A DNA stretch of 64,000 nucleotides from Pseudomonas paracarnis (GCF_904063055.1 NZ_CAJFCN010000015.1:49012-113011), one strand, 5' to 3'. Shown: positions 35,615 to 44,529, counted from the stretch's first letter. Made by a program: numbers and translations. Notes: generated by a model not told the origin, from the letters alone.

Positions 35615-36013
35615 ATGGCCCGACTCGAGCAATATGCCCCCCGGTTATCTCCCACCGGCGGCCTGTGCCCCCGGCGTGAGCGTATCGCCAAGCAACTGAT
35701 CCTCGCCAACCTCGGCGAAAGCCTGGCGATTGCCGACCTGGCCCAGGCCTGCGCCTTGTCGCGCAGCCATTTTTCCCGCGCCTTCAAGTGCACCACCGGG
35801 CTGTCGCCCCAGGAATGGATTCGCCAGCAACGCATCCAGCGCGCCAAGGAATTGATTACCGGCTCGTCCCTGAGCCTCACGCAGATCAGCCTGGAATGTG
35901 GCTTTTGCGACCAGGCGCACTTTTGCCATATGTTCACCCGCAGCGAAGGCGTCAACCCCATGACCTGGCGAAACCACCACTCGCGTAGCAAACCTGATGT
36001 GATCGCTGCCTAG
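35615..36013 (+). CDS. short AraC-family regulator
   Basis: 132 residues, only the DNA-binding part of AraC proteins: first helix-turn-helix LAIADLAQACALSRSHFSRA and second helix-turn-helix LTQISLECGFCDQAHFCHMF, closing with GVNPMTWRN. No sensor domain, as in SoxS- or MarA-type proteins. It probably activates genes without a ligand domain. The ATG at 35615 has no clear ribosome site; the frame continues well upstream over the antisense LysR region but without matching sequence. It lies 58 bp before the winged-helix/ATPase regulator. Confidence 0.85.
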   Translation: MARLEQYAPRLSPTGGLCPRRERIAKQLILANLGESLAIADLAQACALSRSHFSRAFKCTTGLSPQEWIRQQRIQRAKELITGSSLSLTQISLECGFCDQAHFCHMFTRSEGVNPMTWRNHHSRSKPDVIAA

Positions 36014-36071
36014 TGGTCTGCACGTACCTGGAATATGCTGGCCGCTTCCTTCCTCCAGAACCTGGGCAGCC

Positions 36072-38834
36072 ATGAATGACTTGAGCGACCAGGCCGTGCA
36101 TTTCGGCCCCTACCGCATCCACCCGCGCCAGCGCCTGGTGCTTGAGGCCGGCCGGCCGCTGCGCCTGGGGCGGCGGGCGGTGGACATTCTGCTGATCCTG
36201 CTGGAACACGCCGGCAATGTGGTGAGCAAACAGGAGTTGATCGCGCGGGTCTGGCCCAAAAGCGTGGTGGAAGACGGCAACCTGCGGGTGCACATGGCGG
36301 CGTTGCGCAAGGCACTGGGGGACGGCCAGGCCGGGCAGCGTTATATCGTCACGGTCGCCCAGCGCGGCTACAGTTTTGTTGCGCCACTGAGCATCGAACC
36401 CATGACGCTGCCCACCGACGGCGCGCCCCAACGCCCCAGCCATAACCTGCCCTTGCGCCGCACACGCATGATCGGCCGCCAAGCGCTGATCGACGCCCTG
36501 GTACAACAACTGCCGCAGCAACGCTTCATCACGCTGACCGGCGCCGGTGGCATCGGCAAGACCACCGTCGCCCTGCGCGTCGCGGAATTGCTGATTGGGC
36601 ATTACCGCGACGGTATTCACCTGCTGGACCTGGCGCCGCTCAGTGCAGCGTCCATGATCCTGCCCAACCTGGCCGCCCTGCTCGGCCTGACGCCGGGCGA
36701 GAATGCGTCCCTGGCCAGCCTCGCCCGCAACCTGCAGGCACGCCAGATGCTGCTGGTGATCGACAACTGCGAGCACCTGCTCGACGACATTGCCCTCATC
36801 AGTGAAACCCTGTTGCGCCATGCACCGCACCTGCACATCCTCACCACCAGCCGCGAAGCCCTGCGCGCCGAAGGTGAGCATGTGCAGCGCCTTGAACCGC
36901 TGGCCTGCCCGCCCGCCACCGGCAACCGCGCCCAGGCCCTGGGTTACCCGGCCATGCAATTGCTGATCGAGCGCGCCATGTCCCACCAGGAAAGCTTTGC
37001 CCTCAGCGACGCTGAACTGCCCCTGGCGATTGATATCTGCCAGCGCCTGGACGGCATTCCCCTGGCGATAGAACTGGTGGCCGCGCAAATCGAACGGTTT
37101 GGCTTGCCGGGCCTGCTGGTGCAGATGGAAGACAACTTTCGCCTGCTGACCCGTGGGCGACGCAGTGCCCTGCCTCGCCAGCAGACCCTGCGCGCCACGC
37201 TCGATTGGAGCTTTGACCTGCTCACCGCGTGCGAACAAATCTGCCTGCGCCGCCTGGCGGTCTTTCGTGGCGGCTTCAGCCTGGCCAGCGCAGCGGCGGT
37301 AATCGCCGGAGAGCAGGTGGCCCCCGCCGAAGTGCTGGGCTCGATTACGCAACTGGTGGCCAAGTCGTTGTTGAATGTGGAGGCCAGCGATGACGAGATG
37401 GTCTATCGCCTGCTGGACATCACCCGCACCTATGCCCTGGAAAAGCTCAGCCAGGCCTGCGAGCTGCATGCCACGCGAGAGCGCCACGCCGCCCGCTGCC
37501 TGGCACTGATGGAACAGGCCCAGGGCGATTGGGATTTGATCGCCACACAGCCGTGGATCGACCGTTACGCACCGCTGCGCGAAGACGTGCGTGCCGCCCT
37601 CGACTGGGGCTTTGCCGAGGGCGGTGCGCAGTTGCTGGCTATCCGCCTGACGGTCAGCGCGATGCCGCTGTGGCAAGAGTTGTCGTTGCTGCGTGAGCAC
37701 GGCGGCTATGTGGACCAGGCGCTGGCGCTGATCGGCCAGGTCAGCGCGCCCTGCACGCAATTGACCCTGCAACTGCAATTGGCGCTGGGCAGCCTGTCCT
37801 ATCACGCCATGGGCGCTGCGCCTCGGACCATCGCGGCGTTTGAGGGGGCTGCGCGCCTGGCCGAGATGCGCCAGGACCGTGCAGGCCAGTTGCGCGCGGT
37901 CTCCGGGCTGATGGCGGTGAACCTGTGCGCCGGGCGCTATGGCCCTGCGCAGGAGCTGAGCCAGCAGTTCGATCGCCTGGACCCACGCACCGAGCCGTTG
38001 CTGGACCTGAGCGCCCAGCGGCTGCGTGCGCTGGGCCAGCATTACACCGGGAACCAGGCTCTTGCCAGGCACCACGCCGAGCAGGTGCTGCAGCGTATGT
38101 CCCAAAGTGGTCACGTGAACCGCTTTGCCCTCGGGGTTGGCGTGCAATACGACCAGAGCGTCGCCTCCTTGACCGTGCTGGCGCGAATCCTGTGGTTACA
38201 GGGTTTTCCCGAGCGCGCCTGGCGCACCGCCAGCCAGGCGCTGGAGCTTGCGCTACAGATCAACCACGGCACCTCGATCTGCTACACCCTGGCCCTGGCT
38301 GGAGTGGTGATCGCCCGCTACAACGGCGCCGAAGACGACGCCCAAGCCCTGCAAAGGCTGCTGCTGGAGCAGTCGCACAAGCATTCTGTGCAGTTGTTCC
38401 AGACCTGGGCCGGGCATTACGCCGGTATTCTTGGCCAACCGGATTGGCAGGGCCTGGGCCTGATCCAAGACACCTTGATCACCTTCGGCACCCATGCTGT
38501 GGATGTGCCAACCCTGGAACGCGCGCGCAGTGGCGCTGCGGGCTGGTGCGCCCCGGAGATTCTGCGGGTGTACGCCTTGCAGCTAGAGGATGAGCACGCC
38601 GCGCAAACCCTGCTGCTGGAGGCGCTGGGCCTGGCGCACCAGCAAGGCGCCCTGGCCTGGGAGCTACGCTGCGGCGCATCCCTGGCGCTACTGTGGCAAC
38701 AGCAAGGGCGCATTCAGCTCGCCAGGGACTTGCTCAGTTCAATCCATGCACGCTTCAGCGAAGGCTTCGCCACCCGGGATCTACTGCGCGTGCGCTGCCT
38801 GCTCGACGAGTTGCAGGACAAGCGGCCGGCCTGA
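36072..38834 (+). CDS. winged-helix/P-loop ATPase regulator with TPR-like C terminus
   Basis: 920 residues. Residues 1-105 form an OmpR-type winged helix (FGPYRIHPRQRLVLEAG, SKQELIARVWPKSVVEDGNL, RYIVTVAQRGYSFVAP). An STAND/NB-ARC-like ATPase follows: P-loop GAGGIGKTT (157-165), Walker B LLVIDNCEHLL, sensor TTSREALR, then GIPLAIELVAAQIERFG. The last 450 residues are helical TPR-like repeats that probably sense a ligand. Such proteins are ATP-dependent transcription activators in the cytosol. It forms a convergent pair with a shorter relative and overlaps its 3' end by 54 bp. Target genes are unknown. Confidence 0.9.
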   Translation: MNDLSDQAVHFGPYRIHPRQRLVLEAGRPLRLGRRAVDILLILLEHAGNVVSKQELIARVWPKSVVEDGNLRVHMAALRKALGDGQAGQRYIVTVAQRGYSFVAPLSIEPMTLPTDGAPQRPSHNLPLRRTRMIGRQALIDALVQQLPQQRFITLTGAGGIGKTTVALRVAELLIGHYRDGIHLLDLAPLSAASMILPNLAALLGLTPGENASLASLARNLQARQMLLVIDNCEHLLDDIALISETLLRHAPHLHILTTSREALRAEGEHVQRLEPLACPPATGNRAQALGYPAMQLLIERAMSHQESFALSDAELPLAIDICQRLDGIPLAIELVAAQIERFGLPGLLVQMEDNFRLLTRGRRSALPRQQTLRATLDWSFDLLTACEQICLRRLAVFRGGFSLASAAAVIAGEQVAPAEVLGSITQLVAKSLLNVEASDDEMVYRLLDITRTYALEKLSQACELHATRERHAARCLALMEQAQGDWDLIATQPWIDRYAPLREDVRAALDWGFAEGGAQLLAIRLTVSAMPLWQELSLLREHGGYVDQALALIGQVSAPCTQLTLQLQLALGSLSYHAMGAAPRTIAAFEGAARLAEMRQDRAGQLRAVSGLMAVNLCAGRYGPAQELSQQFDRLDPRTEPLLDLSAQRLRALGQHYTGNQALARHHAEQVLQRMSQSGHVNRFALGVGVQYDQSVASLTVLARILWLQGFPERAWRTASQALELALQINHGTSICYTLALAGVVIARYNGAEDDAQALQRLLLEQSHKHSVQLFQTWAGHYAGILGQPDWQGLGLIQDTLITFGTHAVDVPTLERARSGAAGWCAPEILRVYALQLEDEHAAQTLLLEALGLAHQQGALAWELRCGASLALLWQQQGRIQLARDLLSSIHARFSEGFATRDLLRVRCLLDELQDKRPA

Positions 38835-40229
38835 GAACGCGCCCAGGCAAGGCGCATAGCCTTGTTGCAAACGCTCGACCTGGCGCGGGTCCCGCAGTTG
38901 CCCCAAGGCGTAGCTGCGCACGCAGTTGAGCAGGCGATAGCGCGGCGGGCCCAGGCCGGGCTCGACATTCAGCAGCGAGACGTTGACCAGGCGCGCCAGC
39001 AGGTAAGACAGGTCGGCATGTTCGAGCTCGGTACCGGCCACCAGGTCACTCAGGGTGGGTAAGGTGACTGCCATCTTGAACAGACTCAATTGCAGAAACA
39101 GCCAGCACTGCGGCAGGCTCAAGCGCTCGTAGCTCCAATCCAGGGCCGCGGTCAGTGATCGATGGCGCGCCACCGCCGTGCGGCGCCCACGGGCCAGCAC
39201 TTGCAAGCCCGTGCGTACTTGCATCTGCACACCGCCGATGCCCAACGCATCCACCTGGGCCGCCGCCAATTCCAGGGCCAACGGCAGGCCATCCAGGCGC
39301 CGACACAGGTCGCGCAGCGGCGCCACATCCTGAGGCCGCAAATCAAACCCCTGCTGATTGGCACGCGCGCGCGCCACGAACAGTTGCACCGCAGGACAGG
39401 CCATCGCCTGTTCGACATTGGCCGACGGCGCCGGCATCGCCAGCCGAGGCACGCGCACCACCCACTCGCCAGGGGCCAACAAGGCTTCACGACTGGTGAT
39501 CAGCACGCTGATGCCAGGCGCCATCTCACGCAGCGCACGCAGTAGCTGTCGACACGCGCCCAGCAGCAGGTCGGCGCCATCGAGTATCAGCAGTAACTGA
39601 CGCGATGCCAGACGCCGGCCCAGTTCGTTGAGGCTGGCGGGCGCCGAATGCAACAGCAAGACCCTGGCCAGGTTATCGAGCAGCTCGCTTGGCGCTTGCA
39701 CAGCGGCCATATCGACCCACCATACGCCGTCGCGATAACGCGGCAATACCCGCTCGGCCAGGGCCAGGGCCAGCGTGCTCTTGCCAATGCCGGCCACACC
39801 GGTGAGGGTCAGCAACCGCTGCGCGGCCAACCGTCGCGCCAGCACGCCCACCAGTTCATCACGCCCCCACACCGGGCTGAGCCGTGCAGCCAGGTTGTGC
39901 TGAGGCAGCAGCGTCGGCAGCGCGTCCTGCGCAGGCGCAGCGAAGCAGTAACCGCGCTGGGGGTGATTGAGGATCCAGCGTTGGCCGTCCAGCGCACGAC
40001 GCAGCGCGGCGATGTGCACGCGCAGGTTGCTGTCCTCGACGACGCTGTTGGGCCACACCCGTTCGATCAAGGTCGCCTTGCTGATGAAGTGCCCGGGCGC
40101 TTCAAGCAGTACCGCGAGAATATCCAAGGCTCGCCCGCCCAGCGGCACCGGCCAACCCGCCTTGCTGACCAGGCGCTGCTGCCGATGAAAGGTGTAGGGG
40201 CCAAAGCTCACCGCCGTACCATTTTGCAT
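38781..40229 (-). CDS. winged-helix/P-loop ATPase regulator, short form
   Basis: 482 residues, related to the 920-residue regulator next to it: winged helix (FGPYTFHRQQRLVSKAGWP, SKATLIERVWPNSVVEDSNL, RWILNHPQRGYCFAAP), P-loop GVAGIGKST, Walker B LLLILDGADLLL, sensor ITSREALL and GLPLALELAAAQVDALG. It stops just after the winged-helix-like stretch following the ATPase and has no TPR-like half; the last residues are encoded antisense to the neighbour's C terminus. It may be a natural short form or a truncated duplicate. Start 40229 matches the relative's N terminus; 40283 is also in frame. Confidence 0.82.
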   Translation of the reverse strand: MQNGTAVSFGPYTFHRQQRLVSKAGWPVPLGGRALDILAVLLEAPGHFISKATLIERVWPNSVVEDSNLRVHIAALRRALDGQRWILNHPQRGYCFAAPAQDALPTLLPQHNLAARLSPVWGRDELVGVLARRLAAQRLLTLTGVAGIGKSTLALALAERVLPRYRDGVWWVDMAAVQAPSELLDNLARVLLLHSAPASLNELGRRLASRQLLLILDGADLLLGACRQLLRALREMAPGISVLITSREALLAPGEWVVRVPRLAMPAPSANVEQAMACPAVQLFVARARANQQGFDLRPQDVAPLRDLCRRLDGLPLALELAAAQVDALGIGGVQMQVRTGLQVLARGRRTAVARHRSLTAALDWSYERLSLPQCWLFLQLSLFKMAVTLPTLSDLVAGTELEHADLSYLLARLVNVSLLNVEPGLGPPRYRLLNCVRSYALGQLRDPRQVERLQQGYAPCLGAFSGRPLVLQLVEQAAHAQ

Positions 40230-40378
40230 GTCCGTCACAGCGCTGAAACACCCGTGCTTGAGTGCCTGCGCATCCTTTTCCATGGGCTCGACGCTATCTT
40301 GCCAGTTGGCGATGACAGGACAATGCTGGCACGGGGAGCAATACGGACAATCGGGTGCCTGAGACGGACAGGGTGTCG

Positions 40379-41329
40379 TTAACTGAACTGTTGTCGGTAT
40401 TGGGTAGGGTTCAGCCCGAGCTTTTCGCTGAACAGAAAGCGCATATGCCGCACGCTGCCAAAGCCGGCGTGGAAGGCCACGGTCTTGAGCGGCAGGTCGG
40501 TGGTTTCCAGCAGGTGCCGGGCCCGGTCGATACGCGCGCCCTGCAGGAACGCCATGGGCGTCATCTGCACGTCCTTGGCGAACAGCCGCGCAAAGTGGCG
40601 CGCGCTCATCCCGGCCAACTCAGCCATGGACTCGATGGTAAAGGGTTGATCCAGATGCGCCAGGACGTGGTTCTGCACACGGGTGATCGGGGTTTCCTGG
40701 GGCGCCACGGCGGCAGTCATCGGGCTGAACTGGGCCTGGCCGCCCTGGCGTTTCATCACCACCAGCAGCACCTTGGCTACGTCCACCGCCACTTGCTTGC
40801 CATGGTCCTGGGCAACGACCGACAGGGCCAGGTCGATACCCGCAGTGACGCCCCCAGAGGTGATCAGGCGCCCGTCCTGCAAATAGATGCGGTCGGTTTC
40901 GACGATGGCGTTGGGAAACGCCTTGATCAACCGCTCGGTGTAGTGCCAATGGGTGGTCACGCGGTGCCCGTCGAGCAAGCCTGCGTGGCCAAGCACAAAA
41001 GCGCCGGTGCAGATCGAGCCAAAACGCCGAGCCCGTGGCGCCGCAGCTTTGAGCCACGGCAACAGCGCGGGGTGGCATTCGTTATAGGCGCCGGGGCCGC
41101 CCGGCACCAACAGCAAGTCATAAGCCGCCTGGGCCTGTTCCAACAGCAGGTCGGTCTGCACGCTCACGCCATTGGAGGCCTGCAACGGGCCGGGCTCAGT
41201 GCCGATGGTCAGGATCTGGTAGTGATCGGCCGCTGGCAGGTAGCGGTTGGCAATCGAAAACACTTCCAGCGGCCCGGCCATGTCGAGCAGCAGGAAGTCC
41301 GGGAACAGCGCCATGGCCACGGTTTTCAT
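40379..41329 (-). CDS. GlxA-family AraC regulator (DJ-1 domain plus AraC)
   Basis: 316 residues. The N-terminal DJ-1/PfpI-like domain (VAMALFPDFLLLDMAGPLEV, DLLLVPGGPGAYNE, FGSICTGAFVLGHAGLLDG) is joined to a C-terminal AraC domain (LAGMSARHFARLFAKDVQMT, AFHAGFGSVRHMRFLFSEKL). GlxA-type regulators activate amine or nitrogen catabolism genes; the target is unknown. Start 41329 fits the usual N terminus, though an ATG 13 codons upstream is in frame. It is divergent from the pirin gene (about 180 bp), whose control it might exert. Confidence 0.88.
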   Translation of the reverse strand: MKTVAMALFPDFLLLDMAGPLEVFSIANRYLPAADHYQILTIGTEPGPLQASNGVSVQTDLLLEQAQAAYDLLLVPGGPGAYNECHPALLPWLKAAAPRARRFGSICTGAFVLGHAGLLDGHRVTTHWHYTERLIKAFPNAIVETDRIYLQDGRLITSGGVTAGIDLALSVVAQDHGKQVAVDVAKVLLVVMKRQGGQAQFSPMTAAVAPQETPITRVQNHVLAHLDQPFTIESMAELAGMSARHFARLFAKDVQMTPMAFLQGARIDRARHLLETTDLPLKTVAFHAGFGSVRHMRFLFSEKLGLNPTQYRQQFS

Positions 41330-41510
41330 AAGCGGGAAATGTCCATCGAGAAGGAGTGCGGCGAGCATTATGGCACGACTTTAACTGTCAACCTGAAAGC
41401 GACAGTTATTCTATTTTCATCTTCTTAATCAATCATTCGTTAACCATTAACCTTCTTCTCAACGCAAGCGCCCTGCATCTCGCAGCCCGCGCTCACTTGA
41501 GGACTGGACC

Positions 41511-42233
41511 ATGCTGACCCTTCGCAAAGCTTCCGAACGCGGCGCCGCCAATCACGGTTGGTTGAAGTCGTTTCATACCTTCTCATTCGCCAACTACTGG
41601 AACCCCAAGGAACAGGGTTTTTCCGACCTGCTGGTGATCAATGATGACCGCGTCGCCGCAGGCAAAGGCTTCGGCCAGCACCCGCACCGCGACATGGAGA
41701 TCTTCTCCTACGTGCTCGAAGGTGCGCTGGAGCACAAAGACACCCTGGGCACCGGCTCGGTGATCCGCCCCGGCGATGTGCAACTGATGAGCGCGGGCAG
41801 CGGCGTGGCCCACAGCGAGTTCAACCACAGCCAGCGTCACGGCGTGCACTTCCTGCAAATCTGGATCGTGCCCAACGAAGCCGGCGCCAAACCGCGCTAT
41901 CAGCAAGAGCATTTCACTGAAGCGCAAAAACGTGGGCGCTTGCAGTTGATCATCTCGCCAGAGGGTGCCAACGGTTCGCTGAAAGTGCGCCAGGACGCAC
42001 GGGTGTATGCCGGCCTGTTCGACGCTGACGAAAGTGCCCGCCTGGAACTGGCACCGGATCGCTACGCCTACATCCATGTGGCGCGCGGCAGCATTGAGCT
42101 TAACGGCCAGCGCTTGCAGGAAGGCGACGGTGTACGCGTACGGGACGAACGCCAGATCCGCTTGAGCCATGGCGAAGACGCCGAAGTGCTGGTGTTTGAC
42201 CTGCGCCCCAACGAACTGCCGCAAATGCCATGA
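41511..42233 (+). CDS. pirin family protein
   Basis: 240 residues, bicupin pirin fold. Metal ligands are His57 and His59 (GQHPHRDMEI), His101 and Glu103 (GVAHSEFNH), the complete set of YhhW-like pirins, some of which act as quercetin 2,3-dioxygenases and others as redox-linked regulators. TTGAGGA lies 9 bases before the ATG. Divergent from a GlxA-type regulator gene, which may control it. Cytosolic. Followed by a perfect hairpin. Confidence 0.92.
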   Translation: MLTLRKASERGAANHGWLKSFHTFSFANYWNPKEQGFSDLLVINDDRVAAGKGFGQHPHRDMEIFSYVLEGALEHKDTLGTGSVIRPGDVQLMSAGSGVAHSEFNHSQRHGVHFLQIWIVPNEAGAKPRYQQEHFTEAQKRGRLQLIISPEGANGSLKVRQDARVYAGLFDADESARLELAPDRYAYIHVARGSIELNGQRLQEGDGVRVRDERQIRLSHGEDAEVLVFDLRPNELPQMP

Positions 42234-42243
42234 CGGTCGCAGT

Positions 42244-42267
42244 GATGGTCCCGCCAGCGGGACCATC
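42244..42267 (+). terminator. hairpin after the pirin gene
   Basis: Perfect 11-bp stem GATGGTCCCGC / GCGGGACCATC with a two-base loop, 10 bp after the stop codon. Few T residues follow. Confidence 0.7.
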
Positions 42268-42378
42268 GTTGGCATCGATAGTCACCATCAGCGCAATGAA
42301 GTTCTCTTAAAAAATGCAACGCGTAACATCAAACCCATGCCAAACGGCACCCAACTTAAATACTCGGAGCACACCATC

Positions 42379-42765
42379 ATGAAACGCCAAATCCTGCTTA
42401 GCCTCGCTTTCTCGGTACTCGCTGCAAACGCTTTTGCCCACCCGGTTGTCGCTGAAGGCGGCGCGGATCGCCTGATAGAAACCCGTGTTGCCGAAGGTGG
42501 CGCGGATCGCCTGCAAGAACGTGGTCTGGCTGAAGGCGGCGCTGATCGCTTGCAGGAACGTGGCCTGGCTGAAGGCGGTGCTGATCGCTTGCAGGAACGT
42601 GGCCTGGCTGAAGGCGGTGCTGATCGCTTGCAAGAACGTGGTCTGGCTGAAGGCGGTGCGGATCGCTTGCAGGAACGTGGTCTGGCTGAAGGCGGTGCTG
42701 ATCGCTTGCAGGAACGTGGTCTCGTTGAAGGGGGTGCCGAGCGTCTGCTGAGCACCCACGTATAA
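42379..42765 (+). CDS. exported protein made of eight 13-residue repeats
   Basis: 128 residues: a signal peptide (MKRQILLSLAFSVLAANAFA, cleavage likely after AFA), three residues, then eight 13-residue repeats and one Val. The consensus unit is LAEGGADRLQERG; unit 1 ends in IETR and unit 8 is LVEGGAERLLSTH. The mature part is thus entirely repeat, without Cys, and its last unit ends in Ser-Thr-His. It should reach the periplasm or outside. I do not know its function. Related repetitive proteins in pseudomonads are, as I recall, annotated loosely or as phage-infection proteins. A strong terminator follows. Acidic-basic repeats suggest a structural, binding or peptide-precursor role, all inference. 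Confidence 0.8.
   Translation: MKRQILLSLAFSVLAANAFAHPVVAEGGADRLIETRVAEGGADRLQERGLAEGGADRLQERGLAEGGADRLQERGLAEGGADRLQERGLAEGGADRLQERGLAEGGADRLQERGLVEGGAERLLSTHV
42448..42759 (+). repeat. eight tandem 39-bp coding repeats
   Basis: Each unit is 39 bp and in frame with the exported protein, for example CTGGCTGAAGGCGGTGCTGA followed by TCGCTTGCAGGAACGTGG. Units 2 to 7 differ by only a few synonymous changes, while the first and last diverge. The near-identity at third positions points to recent expansion or homogenisation by recombination. Confidence 0.93.
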
Positions 42766-42790
42766 CCCCGCACTGTTGGCGGGACACCCC

Positions 42791-42818
42791 AAACCGGCCT
42801 GATCAGCCGGTTTTTTTT
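42791..42818 (+). terminator. rho-independent terminator of the repeat-protein gene
   Basis: AAACCGGC / GCCGGTTT stem with loop CTGATCA and eight T residues, 26 bp after the stop codon. Confidence 0.93.
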
Positions 42819-42854
42819 CGTCTTCGATTTGCAAAGTCTCTACATCACACGCTG

Positions 42855-42902
42855 TCAGGCCGCCATCGCAGGCAAGCCAACGCCCACATTGGGATCGTGG
42901 GT
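42855..42902. repeat. partial copy of the paired-REP unit
   Basis: GGCCGCCATCGCAGGCAAGC then CAACGCCCACATTGGGATCG matches the inverted-REP half of the unit tandemly repeated at 9.5-10.5 kb, with several changes. It lies between the repeat-protein terminator and the end of the convergent GlxA-type gene. Confidence 0.65.
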
Positions 42903-42905
42903 GTA

Positions 42906-43877
42906 TCAGGTCGTCTTCACACCCTGGGCGATCAGGAACTTCTTGCGATACGCCGCCGGCAGCATCCCCACCCGCTGCTGAAACAACCGCCTAAACGAAT
43001 TACTGTCTTCATAACCCACCGCATACGTGATGCTATCGAGCGTCATACGTGTCGACTCAAGCATCTGCTTGGCTCGCTCCAGACGCAGGCTCTGCAGATA
43101 ACCAATCGGTGTAGAGCCCGTGGCGTCCTTGAAGCGTCGCTTGAAATTACGCACGCCAAAGCCAAAGCGCTGGGCAACCTCGTCGATCACCAACGACTGC
43201 GCAAAGTGCTGCTCCAACCAATGTTGCACACGCAGGATCTGCGCATCACCGTGGCTCTTGGGCAACGACCACATCGCATAGGCCGACTGTTCGGTGCGCC
43301 CGGCATCGATCAGCAAGTACTTGCCGCAGGTATGAGCCAGCTCCGGCGAGCCGAAACGGCGGATCAGGTGCAGCATCAAATCCATCGCCGCCGTGGCGCC
43401 ACCGCACGTGACCAGCCGATTCTCTTCGCAGAGGATCTGCCGCTCATCCAGGCTGACCTGGGCATATCGACGCCGGAAGAACCCGGCAAATGCCCAGTGG
43501 GTCGTCGCACGCAAGCCGTGTAATAACCCCGTCTCGGCCAGCATGAACGCCGCCGTGCACATCGAAGCCAACACAGCGCCTTGCCCATGCTGCTCACGCA
43601 ACCAGGGGCCGTAGGTGGCGAACGTCGGCATGGCTTCTTTGAGGGTAAAGAGAAAACCGGGAATCAGCACCAGGTCGGTATGCGCGATCTGCGCCAGTGA
43701 ACCCTGCACTTGCAGGCATTGCCCGCCCCACGCCGTCACCGGCAGGCCGTCCAGGGACGCCAGCGTCACCTCGAAGGGCGGGCTGTCGGCGAAGAGATTG
43801 GCCGCGCTGAGCATTTCCATGGCCAGGGTGGCACTGGCAGCGGAGCATTGGTCCGCCAGGAGCAAGGTGACGTGCAT
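42906..43877 (-). CDS. GlxA-family AraC regulator
   Basis: 323 residues. DJ-1-like N-terminal domain (MHVTLLLADQCSAASATLAM, DLVLIPGFLFTLKE, SMCTAAFMLAETGLLHGLRA) and a C-terminal AraC domain (VAQRFGFGVRNFKRRFKDAT, YAVGYEDSNSFRRLFQQRVG). It is the second regulator of this class in the window and only moderately similar to the first. It is divergent from the thioesterase gene (110 bp), which it may regulate. Target and ligand unknown. Confidence 0.88.
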   Translation of the reverse strand: MHVTLLLADQCSAASATLAMEMLSAANLFADSPPFEVTLASLDGLPVTAWGGQCLQVQGSLAQIAHTDLVLIPGFLFTLKEAMPTFATYGPWLREQHGQGAVLASMCTAAFMLAETGLLHGLRATTHWAFAGFFRRRYAQVSLDERQILCEENRLVTCGGATAAMDLMLHLIRRFGSPELAHTCGKYLLIDAGRTEQSAYAMWSLPKSHGDAQILRVQHWLEQHFAQSLVIDEVAQRFGFGVRNFKRRFKDATGSTPIGYLQSLRLERAKQMLESTRMTLDSITYAVGYEDSNSFRRLFQQRVGMLPAAYRKKFLIAQGVKTT

Positions 43878-43986
43878 GTAAAAACTCCAGCTTGCACTTT
43901 TCGCATGTAATAAGTCATTTACGCATCTACCTTAGCCGATTCCGGCTCCGTACAGTGCAGCCATTGATCAACTGTCTGGCGTCTTT

Positions 43987-44529
43987 ATGAATCTCTGGTT
44001 TCGATTACTGCATATGCTGTTGCGCCGCCCCTGGCGCAAACCGGTCCATGGCCTGGCCACCACAGTGGTGCGCATGCGGGTCTGGCCCCTGGATCTGGAC
44101 CTGAACCGGCATGTCACCAATGGCCGATATTTCACCCTGGCCGACGTGGCGCGCATGGATTTTGTGCTGCGCACCGGCGCCTTTCGCGTGGCCCTGCGCC
44201 ACAAGGCCATGCCGATAGTCGGCGATACCTGGGGCAAGTTTCGCCGGGAATTGAAGCTGTTCGAAGCATTCGAAGTGCACACTCGCATTCTCGGCTGGGA
44301 CCACAAGTGGAACCTGATGGAGCACCGTTTCGTCAGCAATGGGCGAGTGGTCGGCGTGGTGGTGATACGTGGGTTGTTTCGCTCCGCCAAGGGCACCCTG
44401 CCCCCTTCCGAGTTCGTCCGCGAGCTGGGGTTGGACGACACCTCGCCGCCGATGCCGCAATGGCTCAGCGACTGGTCATGCAGTTGCGATGAGATGAGTG
44501 CGCAATTACGGGAACAAGAGCGAGCCTGA
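43987..44529 (+). CDS. acyl-CoA thioesterase-like (4HBT hotdog) protein
   Basis: 180 residues. The hotdog-fold motif DLDLNRHVTNGRYFTLADVA, with Asp-x-Asp and Asn-x-x-Tyr, places it in the 4-hydroxybenzoyl-CoA thioesterase-like group, near the THEM6-type family. The basic, hydrophobic N terminus (MNLWFRLLHMLLRRPWRKPV) may attach it to the membrane. It likely hydrolyses acyl-CoA esters; substrate unknown. Divergent from the GlxA-type regulator gene. Confidence 0.82.
   Translation: MNLWFRLLHMLLRRPWRKPVHGLATTVVRMRVWPLDLDLNRHVTNGRYFTLADVARMDFVLRTGAFRVALRHKAMPIVGDTWGKFRRELKLFEAFEVHTRILGWDHKWNLMEHRFVSNGRVVGVVVIRGLFRSAKGTLPPSEFVRELGLDDTSPPMPQWLSDWSCSCDEMSAQLREQERA

Noticed and set aside
35952..38147. 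A 731-codon open frame on the minus strand opposite the large regulator gene
   Set aside because: It is antisense to a gene with clear winged-helix and P-loop motifs, has no ribosome site and low-complexity Gln/Ala/Arg composition typical of a mirror frame in G+C-rich DNA.
42288..42834. Long minus-strand frames opposite the 13-residue repeat gene, also repetitive
   Set aside because: A 39-bp repeat keeps all frames open; only the plus strand has a signal peptide and a terminator.
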